In this document: one piece after another, positions 34,336 through 42,739 of the stretch
Layout: each line of letters begins with the position of its first letter
How positions within the stretch are numbered: position 1 is the stretch's first letter
Assembly (NCBI RefSeq): GCF_012223425.1
Contig: NZ_CP038799.1
Location: 3,766,249 to 3,830,248, forward strand
Source of the DNA: Mycolicibacterium frederiksbergense
GTDB taxonomy: Bacteria; Actinomycetota; Actinomycetes; Mycobacteriales; Mycobacteriaceae
Reading direction: 5' to 3'
Length of the DNA: 64,000 bases
Made by a program: the position numbers and the translations under genes
Notes under the pieces: model-generated
What the model saw: only the letters and a program-made list of their open reading frames with translations
Databases searched by the model: none
Told to the model about the DNA's origin: nothing

Positions 34336-35532
34336 TCATGAGAGCAGGGTCTGCCCCAACCAGCCGCCCTCGGCCACACCCGGCAGCATCGCGAACGTCG
34401 CCGATCCCACCGTGGTGATCCACTGGTTCATCGCATCGGCCTCGGCCAGGCGTTGCTGCACCGGGATGAACTGGCGCGCCGGATCTCTCAGATAGCTCGC
34501 GAAGATCAGCCCGCTGTCGGTGGTGATCCCGGCAGGCGGGGGATCGTCGTAGTTGTAGGGCCGCCGCAGGAAGCGCTCGTCGTCGTTGTGGTGACGGGCC
34601 AGCGCGATGTGCGAGTTGGGCGGAATGACCGGGATGCCGTTGACCTGCGCGCCCAGATCCGGGACGTCGTCCTCGCGGGTCCCGGTCAGTGGGGCACCGG
34701 TGTCCAGGCGCCGCCCGACCGCGAATTCCTTGCTGGCCCGGTCGAGTTCGTCCCAGGTGTCCATCTCGGAGCGGATCCGGCGCAACACCAGGATGGTGCC
34801 CCCGGCGAACCAGGGCTGGTCGGCGCCAGCGTCCCAGATGAATCGGTCGAACTCTGCCGCATCCCGCAGATTCGCGGTGCCGTCCACCTGACCCATCAGG
34901 TTGCGCATCGTGCGGCCCGACCCGTCGGCGCCGTGCGCATGCCGAAACCCGCTCTGGCGCCAACGTTGCCGCGTCATCGCCCGCACGTTCTTCAGCAGCA
35001 CCCGGCTGGTGTGTGCGACGACCATCGGGTCGTCCGCGCAAATCTGCAGCAGCACATCGCCGCCGCAGAACGCCGGGTCGAGCCGGTCGGTCCGGAACGC
35101 GGGCATCTCGATGACGGTCGGCGGCCGACGGTGCGCCAGTCCGATGCGGTCGAACAACTCCGGCCCCAGCCCCACGCTGACCGTCAGCCGTGCCGGGCGC
35201 CCGGCCAACTCCGGTTCGGTATCGGCCAGGGCCGGACGGCCCTGGGTGAGCCGGCCCGCGTCCGTCGACCACAGCTTGAGCACCGCGGCCAGCGTCTCAC
35301 GCGCGCTGCGTCCGGCGTCCGGTGCGAGATCGAGCGCCACGAACAGCGCATGTGCCTGCGGCGCCGTGGTGATGCCGCCCTGGTGTGAGCCGTGGAACGG
35401 CTCGGCGACACCGCCGAAACCGTCGGCGTCCGGTGTGGCCGATTGCGCTGCACCGCACTGCGTCAGCGCGGCCCCGGCGGCCAGCGCGGCGGCGCCCCCG
35501 GCCAGGAGGCGCCGCCGGTTCACATCAACCAT
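34336..35532 (-). CDS. Tat-exported DyP-type heme peroxidase
   Basis: A 398-residue dye-decolourising peroxidase. The N-terminus carries a twin-arginine signal (NRRRLLAGGAAAL) that ends in a lipobox-like LTQC. The DyP signature is GQVDGTANLRD (catalytic Asp), the proximal heme His is in PPNSHIALARHH, and the distal Arg is in FLRRPYNY. Its ATG (35532) overlaps the end of the PCu(A)C gene by 8 nt. It is a paralogue of efeB at 38149-39444. Pairing of a Tat-DyP with a PCu(A)C chaperone recalls the copper-linked DtpA of Streptomyces. Confidence 0.9.
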   Translation of the reverse strand: MVDVNRRRLLAGGAAALAAGAALTQCGAAQSATPDADGFGGVAEPFHGSHQGGITTAPQAHALFVALDLAPDAGRSARETLAAVLKLWSTDAGRLTQGRPALADTEPELAGRPARLTVSVGLGPELFDRIGLAHRRPPTVIEMPAFRTDRLDPAFCGGDVLLQICADDPMVVAHTSRVLLKNVRAMTRQRWRQSGFRHAHGADGSGRTMRNLMGQVDGTANLRDAAEFDRFIWDAGADQPWFAGGTILVLRRIRSEMDTWDELDRASKEFAVGRRLDTGAPLTGTREDDVPDLGAQVNGIPVIPPNSHIALARHHNDDERFLRRPYNYDDPPPAGITTDSGLIFASYLRDPARQFIPVQQRLAEADAMNQWITTVGSATFAMLPGVAEGGWLGQTLLS

Positions 35533-36022
35533 GGCCGCCGTGCTCAGGCTGGTATTCCTCGTTGGCCCCGGCGAAGTCACGCACCTGCACGGTGACCGGC
35601 AGCGTGGAACCGTCCTCGAACTGCACCGTCAGCTCGATATCGGATCCCACCGCCAGCGGTGCGGTGAGATCCATCAGCATCAGGTGGTCACCGCCCGGTA
35701 CCAGCTCGTGACTGCCGCCGGCCGGCAGAACGATTCCACCTTCCTTGGGGCGCATGGTTTTCGCCCCGGCATCACCGGCGACCTCGTGCACCTCGACGCG
35801 GCCGGCCGCCGGTGAGCTGCCGGATACGACGCGCGCCTCGTGATGCCCGTTGTTGACCAGCGTGCCGAACACCGCGGCCATCTCGCCGTCGCCGGCCGAC
35901 GCCCACTGTTCCTCGAACACCACCTCGGAGGCCATCGCGTGGTCGGTGTGTTCGTCGGTGGTCGACGTGCACCCGGCGGACAGCAGTGCGACGGTCAGCA
36001 GGCCGAGCAGAGATTTACGCAT
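35525..36022 (-). CDS. PCu(A)C-type periplasmic copper chaperone (lipoprotein)
   Basis: A 165-residue exported protein: lipoprotein signal MRKSLLGLLTVALLSAGC, then a cupredoxin-like PCu(A)C domain. The copper motif H-X(n)-M...H-X-M is visible as VEVHEVAGDAGAKTMRPKEG and ELVPGGDHLMLMDL. A His-rich tail (QPEHGGHG) adds possible ligands. I use the ATG at 36022 so that the signal peptide is N-terminal. It overlaps both neighbours by 8 nt (PepSY protein upstream, DyP downstream), indicating tight coupling. Confidence 0.9.
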   Translation of the reverse strand: MRKSLLGLLTVALLSAGCTSTTDEHTDHAMASEVVFEEQWASAGDGEMAAVFGTLVNNGHHEARVVSGSSPAAGRVEVHEVAGDAGAKTMRPKEGGIVLPAGGSHELVPGGDHLMLMDLTAPLAVGSDIELTVQFEDGSTLPVTVQVRDFAGANEEYQPEHGGHG

Positions 36023-37448
36023 CCGTGCGCTCCTTACGTTGTTTGGCCGCACCGAGAACCACATCGATGACCACGAAGGCGGCCAACGAGATTCCCAGCA
36101 GCGGCAGGAACCAGCCCACCGCGACGGCGGTCACCACCAGCACGCCGATCGTGACGGGGGACAACCGCCGCAGGCCACCGCGCACCGGCGGACGGCCGAG
36201 CGCCCACGCCGACCCGCGGGTCGGGCGACGTTGCCACCACATCCGGTACCCGCCGATGATCACCGCGACCAGCGCGACGGCCACACCGAGCAGCAACAGC
36301 TGGTTGAGCAGACCGAACAGCAGGCCCATGTGCCCGCGGATACCCCAGTCGGCCAACATGGCGACCACCGAATAGTCACGCCAGTAATCGATCTGGCTGG
36401 TCACGGTGTTCGTCACCGGATCCACCGACGCGGCGTTCGTGGTCAGCCGGTAGGGCTTGTCGATCTCGGCGACGCCGATGCCCTGTCCGGGCTCGGCGGG
36501 CAGCGTCACCTCCAGCGGCAGATGCACCCCGGCCCCGGACGCGGCGCGCAGCACCGCCTCGTAGTCGACCACCGACGGTGCGGCATCGGTGACCGGCCCC
36601 GTGTGCCCGGCGTGGCCGGCGTGCTCATCGGGCACCACGGCGTTCACCGGCGTCAGGGCGGTGTCCAGGGCCGGACGCTTCCAGTTCATGGCCGCGCGCA
36701 GGTCCGACACGTGTTCACCCGCGTACGTCGACCAGGTGATACCGGTCGCGGACAGGAACAACAGCGCCGCGAGCAGCCACACCCCGGTGGCGCCATGCCA
36801 GTTCATGGTGCGGGCGCGGCCCGTGCGGCTGCGGTCCAGCCGCAGCACGCGCCCGGGTCGTCCGCGGCGTCGTTCGGCGGCGGTCTTGGTCAGCCACAGC
36901 ACCACACCGCCGAGGGCAACCACCCACAGCCAGGAGGCGGCGAGCTCGCTGTAGATGCGGCCCGGTTCCCCGAGGTTGAGGTGCCGGTGGAAGCCGTCGA
37001 GCCAGGTGCTGACCGGCAGGTAGCCCAGCCAGCTGGCCTCGTCGCCGAGCACCCGCCCGGTATACGGGTCGACGAAGACCGCCCGCTGCAATTCCTCGTC
37101 GAGGGTGGGGTCGGCGAAGTACACCCGGGTGGCTTCTTTCGCGTCGGCGGCTGGGCGCATACCGGTCATGGTCAGTGCCGGGAAGGCGTTCTGCGCGGCG
37201 GCGGCCTGATCGCCGAGTGGAATCGGCTGGCCGGACTCCGGCACGGTCAGGATGTCGCCGTAGATGACGCGCTCGATGGACGGGGCCATCGCGTACAGGC
37301 CGCCGGTGACGGCGGCGATCAGGATGAACGGGGCGATGAGTACACCCGCGTAGAAGTGCAGGCGCACCACGAACGGACGCCAACTGCGTCGCGGTGGTGC
37401 CGGGTCGGTGAGGGACGTGGAATCGACGGTGTCGCCGGTTTGGGTCAT
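36015..37448 (-). CDS. PepSY-associated transmembrane protein (FoxB/PiuB-like)
   Basis: A 477-residue membrane protein of the PepSY_TM family. Helices with embedded His are visible: VVRLHFYAGVLIAPFILIAA, DGFHRHLNL, MNWHGATGVWLLAALLFL and GIRGHMGLLFGLLNQLLLL, a pattern resembling heme-binding inner-membrane ferrisiderophore reductases (FoxB). A His/Gly-rich extracytoplasmic loop EHAGHAGHTG may bind metal. I start at ATG 37448; the frame is open upstream but runs through the next gene antisense. It ends inside the PCu(A)C start. A role in iron or copper reduction is inferred, not shown. Confidence 0.88.
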   Translation of the reverse strand: MTQTGDTVDSTSLTDPAPPRRSWRPFVVRLHFYAGVLIAPFILIAAVTGGLYAMAPSIERVIYGDILTVPESGQPIPLGDQAAAAQNAFPALTMTGMRPAADAKEATRVYFADPTLDEELQRAVFVDPYTGRVLGDEASWLGYLPVSTWLDGFHRHLNLGEPGRIYSELAASWLWVVALGGVVLWLTKTAAERRRGRPGRVLRLDRSRTGRARTMNWHGATGVWLLAALLFLSATGITWSTYAGEHVSDLRAAMNWKRPALDTALTPVNAVVPDEHAGHAGHTGPVTDAAPSVVDYEAVLRAASGAGVHLPLEVTLPAEPGQGIGVAEIDKPYRLTTNAASVDPVTNTVTSQIDYWRDYSVVAMLADWGIRGHMGLLFGLLNQLLLLGVAVALVAVIIGGYRMWWQRRPTRGSAWALGRPPVRGGLRRLSPVTIGVLVVTAVAVGWFLPLLGISLAAFVVIDVVLGAAKQRKERTDA

Positions 37449-37552
37449 GACATGCCTTCGGCAGAAGCGATGGGTGGGGACGCAGCGCCCGATACGGCAG
37501 GCGTGCGGACGGCCGCGACCGGAAGGCCGCGGCATCGTGACAGCAGCGACCG

Positions 37553-38098
37553 CTAAGCGGTCGCGACGCCACCCATCGGCGGGGCGCGCATGCCCAGCCC
37601 GGTATGCCACAGAAGTGACTGTGCGACAACGTTGTTGGTGCGACGACGGGCGCGCGGAGGGCCCGGGCGCGGGGACACGGTGGCGAACAACCGCAGCCAC
37701 CGCAGCACCGATGAACAGACGAGGTACAGGTGTTCGACGGCACCGATCGCGATACCGAGGACCACGGCCGCGGCGGTGTGGGCCGCGAGCATCGTCGGGG
37801 TCATGCCGAGACCGCCCCCGCCGTGATGCCCACCGGCCAGCGCCAGGGTCAGGTGGCCGAGCAGCTGTGCGGCGCCCAGGGCCGCGATGAGCCCGAACAG
37901 CTGGGCGTGGCGGTTGTGCAGCCGGATGCCCGCCGTGGCCGCACCCGAGGTGGCGCACACCAGCAGTGCCGCCACGAGTGCGGCTCCGTGCGGGAACATG
38001 CCCGACGCCGCGCCGTGCGCACCGGTGGTGCCGGCCGCCGCGCTGACGCCGACCAGCGCAGCGCGCAGCCAGTGCGCGCGTCTGGCCGGCGTGGTCAC
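37553..38098 (-). CDS. small polytopic membrane protein of the metal island, unknown family
   Basis: A 181-residue protein with about four hydrophobic helices (for example GAALVAALLVCATSGAATAG and TAAAVVLGIAIGAVEHLYLV). It has a His/Gly-rich loop GGHHGGGGLGM and a basic, Met-containing C-terminal tail (LGMRAPPMGG). I do not recognise a family. The start is GTG, just after a 50-bp gap built of CCCTAGTAG repeats. His and Met richness and the neighbours suggest metal handling in the membrane. Confidence 0.75.
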   Translation of the reverse strand: MTTPARRAHWLRAALVGVSAAAGTTGAHGAASGMFPHGAALVAALLVCATSGAATAGIRLHNRHAQLFGLIAALGAAQLLGHLTLALAGGHHGGGGLGMTPTMLAAHTAAAVVLGIAIGAVEHLYLVCSSVLRWLRLFATVSPRPGPPRARRRTNNVVAQSLLWHTGLGMRAPPMGGVATA

Positions 38099-38106
38099 CA
38101 GCGGGA

Positions 38107-38155
38107 CTCTACTACTACGAGCCCTAGTAGTAGAGCCCTAGTAGCGCCCTAGTAG
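38107..38155. repeat. CCCTAGTAG triple repeat and dyad, possible operator or hairpin
   Basis: Three copies of CCCTAGTAG lie at 38122-38130, 38136-38144 and 38147-38155. An 11-bp dyad (CTCTACTACTA / TAGTAGTAGAG) occupies 38107-38117 and 38125-38135. They fill the gap between efeB and the next gene, and the last copy contains the efeB stop. CTACTA/TAGTAG half-sites recall BlaI/CopY-type operators; a terminator hairpin is the alternative. Confidence 0.5.
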
Positions 38156-39444
38156 TCGACGAGCCGGTCGCCGAGGAACCGGTCGTGGCCCGTCACCCCG
38201 GGCAGCACGAAGAAGAACCCACCGCCCACGGGCATGATGTATTCCTCCAGCGGTTCGCCGGTGAGCCGCTCCTGCACGGCGAGGAAGCCCCGCTGCAGGC
38301 TGCGCTGGTAGGCGACGAACGCCAGCCCCTGATCGAGGCGGCCGGCGCCGTCGAAACCGCGCGAGTAGTTGAAGCCGCGGCGCAGGATGAGGTTCTGCTC
38401 GGTCTCCGGGGTGCGCGGGTTGGCCAGCCGGATGTGCGCGTTCAGCTTGATCCGCACACCGTCCGGGTCCGCCGCGAAGTCCGGATCGTCGAACTCACCC
38501 GTCATCCCCAGCGGGGCGCCGCTGAGCTTGGACCGCCCGATCAGGGCCTCCTGCTCGACGAGCTGGGTACGGTCCCAGAACTCGACGAAGTTCCGGATGA
38601 TGCGCACGGCCTGATAGGTCCCGCCGACGGCCCACTCCGGTTCGTCGTCCTCGGGGCCCACCCAGACGTGACGATCCATGACGGCGGCGTCGCTCACGTC
38701 CAGATTGGAGGTGCCGTCCTTGAATCCCAACAGGTTTCGCGGGGTGGCGGTCTCTGCGGCCGACGAGACGGCGGCGCTCGACGTGACGGCGGCGCGCCCG
38801 GCTCCTATGCCGCGCGCGTAGCCGTCGATCATCCAGCGCAACACCAGATCGCTGCGGGTGCGACGCATCAACTGCCGCAACGCGAACTGCATCGTGTCGT
38901 TGTGACCGGACTCGAAGATGATGCAGATGTCGCCGTGCGAGAGCTTGGGGTCGAGCCGGTCATTGGCCAGGAACGGCATGGTGACCAGCTCGCGGGGTTT
39001 GCGGTCCGCCAGCCCGAAGCGCTCGTCGAACAGGGATGCCCCGACGCCGACGACAATCGACAGATTGTCGGCGGGCGGCTTCTCGCCGAGGATCCCGGAG
39101 TCGACCGGCGGATAGGCGGGATCCCTTGTCTCCGGAGGCTTTCCGGCCATCAGGCCGCGGATCTCATCGGTGATCTCGCGCAGCGTGGACGCCAGCTCCG
39201 CGCGATTGCGGGCGTGCACGTTGAACGACGCGATCAACCCCTGTTCGGGGATGGGTAACGCGGTGATCCCGGCCTGGTGCGGGCCTTCGAAATCGATGAA
39301 CCGTGCCGCGGTGCTGTCTGCGGCGGCCGAGCTGTCCGAGGAACAGCCCGCCAGCGCACCGGCTCCCACCGCGGCGCCGGTGCCCAGGGCGCCCGCGACG
39401 AACCCGCGGCGGGAGATCCCGCGACGTGGTGACCGCTGTGTCAC
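38149..39444 (-). CDS. efeB: EfeB-type deferrochelatase/DyP peroxidase
   Basis: A 431-residue Tat-exported DyP peroxidase. The signal SRRGFVAGALGTGAAVG ends in a lipobox-like LAGC. The DyP hallmark is LLGFKDGTSNLD, the proximal heme His lies in LNAHIRLANP, and the distal Arg in ILRRGFNYSRG. The GTG start at 39444 overlaps the efeO stop by 4 nt (GTGA), the usual efeOB pairing. In Gram-positive EfeUOB systems it assists iron acquisition, probably by oxidising Fe(II) or acting on heme. Confidence 0.92.
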   Translation of the reverse strand: MTQRSPRRGISRRGFVAGALGTGAAVGAGALAGCSSDSSAAADSTAARFIDFEGPHQAGITALPIPEQGLIASFNVHARNRAELASTLREITDEIRGLMAGKPPETRDPAYPPVDSGILGEKPPADNLSIVVGVGASLFDERFGLADRKPRELVTMPFLANDRLDPKLSHGDICIIFESGHNDTMQFALRQLMRRTRSDLVLRWMIDGYARGIGAGRAAVTSSAAVSSAAETATPRNLLGFKDGTSNLDVSDAAVMDRHVWVGPEDDEPEWAVGGTYQAVRIIRNFVEFWDRTQLVEQEALIGRSKLSGAPLGMTGEFDDPDFAADPDGVRIKLNAHIRLANPRTPETEQNLILRRGFNYSRGFDGAGRLDQGLAFVAYQRSLQRGFLAVQERLTGEPLEEYIMPVGGGFFFVLPGVTGHDRFLGDRLVDY

Positions 39445-40376
39445 TGCAGTTTCAGCACTCCCGAGACCTGCGAGAGGTTCTCCGAAAGCCCGGCCAGTTC
39501 GGCCTTCAGGGTGTCGATCACCTGCGGCGTCACGGTCACATCGGGGCAGCGCGCGGACGGGTACGGGTCGTTCTCGGTGCAGAACAGCACCCAGCCGGCA
39601 CCGCGGCGCAGCGGCCCCAGCGTCTCGAACACCGAGTTGATGCCGGCCTCGATCTTGCCGAGCAGCGCCGGATCGGCCTCCACCAGTGCCGGGCTCAGCT
39701 TGCCGACGGCATCGCGGGCGCCCTGCACGTTCGCGTCGAAATCCCACAGGTCGGTCTTGGCGTAGCGGTCCTCTTCACCGGTGATCTTGCCCTCGGAGAC
39801 CTCCTCGATCAGCTCGGCGGCACCCGTGGACACGTCCACCGGCTTCACCTCGACCGAGGGGAACTGCTCCTTGAGTGCGGCGACGTCGGCGTCGAGCTGA
39901 TCGGCGAACGGGGCACCGCCATCGGTGGTGTTCTTCTCGAACAGCAGGAATTCGAGGCGGTGCCAGCCGGTGAATTCGGGGTCGTCGACGCCGGAGAAGT
40001 CGTCGACACGGGCGTCGATCTTGCCGTCGATCTCCTCGACGAGCCCGGCCAGCGGTTCGATGCGTTCCCACGGCGCGCGCGAGGGGGCGTAGGCGTCCTG
40101 GGCGGCCTTCAGGTCGCCGGCCCGTACCGCGTCGGTGAACACCTTGACGGCGGCGACGAGTTCGTCGATCTGGGCGGTGGCGTAGGCCTTGTACTCGGCG
40201 GCGGCCTTCTCGGTCAGCGGATTGGGTGCGGCCGCTGCAGAGCTGGTCGCCGACGCGCCCGACGCGGCGCTCGACGTCGTCGCATCCGAGCCGGATTCCG
40301 AGCCGTTGCTCGAACATCCGCTGAGAATCAGTGCTGCCGCGACAACCGGTATCTGCCAGGCGAAATGCCGTCCCAT
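39441..40376 (-). CDS. efeO: iron uptake protein EfeO (imelysin/M75 domain lipoprotein)
   Basis: A 311-residue periplasmic iron-binding protein. Signal and lipobox (ALILSGC) are at the N-terminus, then a Ser/Ala-rich linker and the helical M75/imelysin domain (from about residue 55) with the metal motif GWHRLEFLLF (HxxE). I use ATG 40376 because a strong SD (AGAGGAGG) sits 7 nt upstream, though an ATG at 40403 is in frame. No efeU permease is adjacent. A DtxR/IdeR-like box lies 46 nt upstream. Confidence 0.93.
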   Translation of the reverse strand: MGRHFAWQIPVVAAALILSGCSSNGSESGSDATTSSAASGASATSSAAAAPNPLTEKAAAEYKAYATAQIDELVAAVKVFTDAVRAGDLKAAQDAYAPSRAPWERIEPLAGLVEEIDGKIDARVDDFSGVDDPEFTGWHRLEFLLFEKNTTDGGAPFADQLDADVAALKEQFPSVEVKPVDVSTGAAELIEEVSEGKITGEEDRYAKTDLWDFDANVQGARDAVGKLSPALVEADPALLGKIEAGINSVFETLGPLRRGAGWVLFCTENDPYPSARCPDVTVTPQVIDTLKAELAGLSENLSQVSGVLKLQ

Positions 40377-40421
40377 CGAACCTCCTCTAGTGAATGTCAG
40401 CACAGTACCTGTTCGACCGAG

Positions 40422-40440
40422 GTTGGATAGGCATACCTCA
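40422..40440 (-). promoter_or_regulatory. candidate IdeR (DtxR-type) iron box upstream of efeO
   Basis: The minus-strand 19-mer TGAGGTATGCCTATCCAAC matches about 12 of 19 positions of the IdeR consensus as I recall it (TTAGGTTAGGCTAACCTAA), including both conserved inner GGT..../..CC cores. It lies 46 nt upstream of the efeO ATG, in the promoter zone, so iron-dependent repression of the island is plausible. Confidence 0.5.
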
Positions 40441-40542
40441 ACAATCGGCGCCGAACCGCGCGTTCAGGGCTGTCCGTCGGTGCCACCGTTACTCTTGATC
40501 GGGGGATATCGGCCCCACATTGCCGGTGGTTGAGGGAGAGCC

Positions 40543-41358
40543 TTGTCCGACGTAGGGAGTGTGTCGCGCCCGGCGCCGACCGTTCCCGCGGCTGTCTCCG
40601 GACCGGCACCGGTGCCCGGCGCGGCGAGTCGACGGGCCCGTTGGTGGCGGGTGGCCGCGGTGCTGACCGCCGCGCTGCTGCTGCTGGCCTCCAGTTGCAC
40701 ATTCCAGACCGGTGACCCGATCCCCGAGGGCGTGCCGCCGCCGCGCGGTGCCCCGGTCCCCGAGATCGACACGAATGCCCCCGGGCGGCCCGCCGACCAG
40801 CTCAGCGACTGGGCCGCCGAACTGGCGCCCGCGATCGGTATCCCGGCCCGGGCGCTGGAGGCCTACGCCTACGCCGCGCGGGTGGCCCAGGTGGTGAATC
40901 CCAAGTGCAACCTGGCCTGGACGACGCTGGCCGGGATCGGGATGGTCGAGAGCCATCACGGCACCTATCAGGGTGCCACCGTCGCCCCGGGCGGGGACGT
41001 GCGCCCGCCGATCCGCGGGGTCCAGCTGGACGGCACGCTGGGCAACATGCAGATCCTGGACACCGACAACGGTGTGCTGGACGGGGATCCGCACCTGGAC
41101 CGGGCCATGGGGCCCATGCAGTTCATCCCGGAGACCTGGCGGTTGTACGGGGTGGACGCCAACAACGACGGTGTCATCAGCCCGGACAACTTCGACGACG
41201 CCGCGCTGTCGGCGGCGGGTTATCTGTGCTGGCGTGGCAAGGACCTGTCCACCCCACGTGGCTGGATGGAGGCGCTGCGCGCCTACAACCTGTCCAACCA
41301 GTACGCGCGCAGCGTCCGGGACTGGGCCACCGCCTACGCCGACGCTCGTCCCAGCTGA
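40543..41358 (+). CDS. lpqU: lytic transglycosylase-like lipoprotein (LpqU type)
   Basis: A 271-residue exported MltB/SLT-like protein. A hydrophobic segment (VAAVLTAALLLLASSC) ends in a lipobox-like Cys at about residue 52. The catalytic Glu is in LAGIGMVESHHGTYQGA, with GNMQILDTDNG and RAMGPMQFIPETWRLYG following. The Asp-rich loop DANNDGVISPDNFDD looks like a calcium-binding site. The start is TTG 40543 with SD GAGGGAGAG; a GTG at 40561 is the alternative. Position matches Rv1022, upstream of eno. Confidence 0.88.
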   Translation: MSDVGSVSRPAPTVPAAVSGPAPVPGAASRRARWWRVAAVLTAALLLLASSCTFQTGDPIPEGVPPPRGAPVPEIDTNAPGRPADQLSDWAAELAPAIGIPARALEAYAYAARVAQVVNPKCNLAWTTLAGIGMVESHHGTYQGATVAPGGDVRPPIRGVQLDGTLGNMQILDTDNGVLDGDPHLDRAMGPMQFIPETWRLYGVDANNDGVISPDNFDDAALSAAGYLCWRGKDLSTPRGWMEALRAYNLSNQYARSVRDWATAYADARPS

Positions 41359-41440
41359 GCACGCCGCGCCGGCCCGCAACCTCTAGGCTCTTATGAGCAC
41401 AAGACCGAGCAAGAGAACTGTCTTCACCAAGGAGGAGCCC

Positions 41441-42730
41441 GTGCCCATCATCGAACAGGTCGGAGCCCGCGAGATCCTGGATTCGCGCGGTAACCCGACC
41501 GTTGAGGTCGAGGTGGCCCTGATCGACGGAACAGTCGCCCGGGCCGCGGTGCCCTCCGGTGCCTCTACCGGCGAGCACGAGGCTGTCGAGCTGCGTGATG
41601 GCGGCACCCGCTACGGGGGCAAGGGCGTGGAGAAGGCCGTGGAGGCGGTGCTCGACGAGATCGCCCCCGCGGTCATCGGGATGTCCGCCGACGACCAGCG
41701 GCTCATCGACCAGGCGCTGCTGGATCTGGACGGCACACCGGACAAGTCGCGGCTGGGCGCCAACGCGATCCTGGGCGTGTCGCTCGCGGTGGCCCGTGGC
41801 GCGGCGGAGTCGGCCGGCCTGCCGCTGTTCCGCTACCTCGGCGGACCCAACGCCCACATTCTGCCGGTCCCGATGATGAACATCATCAACGGCGGCGCGC
41901 ACGCCGACACCGGGGTCGACGTCCAGGAATTCATGATCGCCCCCATCGGTGCGGCGACCTTCAAGGAATCCTTGCGCTGGGGCGCAGAGGTCTACCACTC
42001 GCTCAAGTCGGTGCTCAAGAAGCAGGGCCTGTCCACCGGTCTCGGCGACGAGGGTGGTTTCGCGCCCGATCTGCCCGGCACCAAGGCCGCGCTCGATCTG
42101 ATCGGCACCGCCATCGAGGGCGCCGGCTTCAAGGTCGGCAGCGAGATCGCGCTGGCGCTGGACGTGGCGGCCACCGAGTTCCACACCAAGGGCACCGGTT
42201 ACGCGTTCGAGAAGGAGACCCGCACCGCAGAGCAGATGGCGGAGTTCTACGCCGGCCTGCTGGATTCCTACCCCCTGGTCTCCATCGAGGACCCGCTGGA
42301 CGAGGACGACTGGGACGGCTGGGTGGCGCTGACCGCCGCGATCGGTGATCGGGTGCAGCTGGTCGGCGACGATCTCTTCGTCACCAACCCCGAGCGCCTC
42401 GAAGAGGGCATCGAGAAGGGTGCGGCCAACGCACTGCTGGTGAAGGTCAACCAGATCGGCACGCTGACCGAGACCCTGGATGCGGTGTCGCTGGCGCACA
42501 ACAGCGGCTACCGCACCATGATGAGCCACCGGTCCGGCGAGACCGAGGACACCACCATCGCCGATCTGGCGGTGGCGGTGGGCAGCGGACAGATCAAGAC
42601 CGGTGCGCCGGCGCGCAGCGAGCGGGTGGCCAAGTACAACCAGCTGCTGCGCATCGAGGAAGCCCTCGGTGACGCCGCCCGCTACGCCGGTGACCTGGCC
42701 TTCCCGCGTTTCGCGCCTGCGAGCCAGTAG
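41441..42730 (+). CDS. eno: enolase
   Basis: A 429-residue glycolytic enzyme converting 2-phosphoglycerate to phosphoenolpyruvate. Visible are AREILDSRGNPTVEVEV at the N-terminus, SGASTGEHEAVELRD, the catalytic Glu/Lys regions GLGDEGGFAPDL and LLVKVNQIGTLTETL, metal ligands in ALDVAATEF and SIEDPLDEDDW, and MMSHRSGETEDTTIADLAV. The GTG at 41441 (V/M-PIIEQ) follows a strong SD (AAGGAGGA); an upstream ATG at 41393 is in frame but unlikely. Confidence 0.97.
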   Translation: MPIIEQVGAREILDSRGNPTVEVEVALIDGTVARAAVPSGASTGEHEAVELRDGGTRYGGKGVEKAVEAVLDEIAPAVIGMSADDQRLIDQALLDLDGTPDKSRLGANAILGVSLAVARGAAESAGLPLFRYLGGPNAHILPVPMMNIINGGAHADTGVDVQEFMIAPIGAATFKESLRWGAEVYHSLKSVLKKQGLSTGLGDEGGFAPDLPGTKAALDLIGTAIEGAGFKVGSEIALALDVAATEFHTKGTGYAFEKETRTAEQMAEFYAGLLDSYPLVSIEDPLDEDDWDGWVALTAAIGDRVQLVGDDLFVTNPERLEEGIEKGAANALLVKVNQIGTLTETLDAVSLAHNSGYRTMMSHRSGETEDTTIADLAVAVGSGQIKTGAPARSERVAKYNQLLRIEEALGDAARYAGDLAFPRFAPASQ

Positions 42731-42739
42731 AAACGTTCC

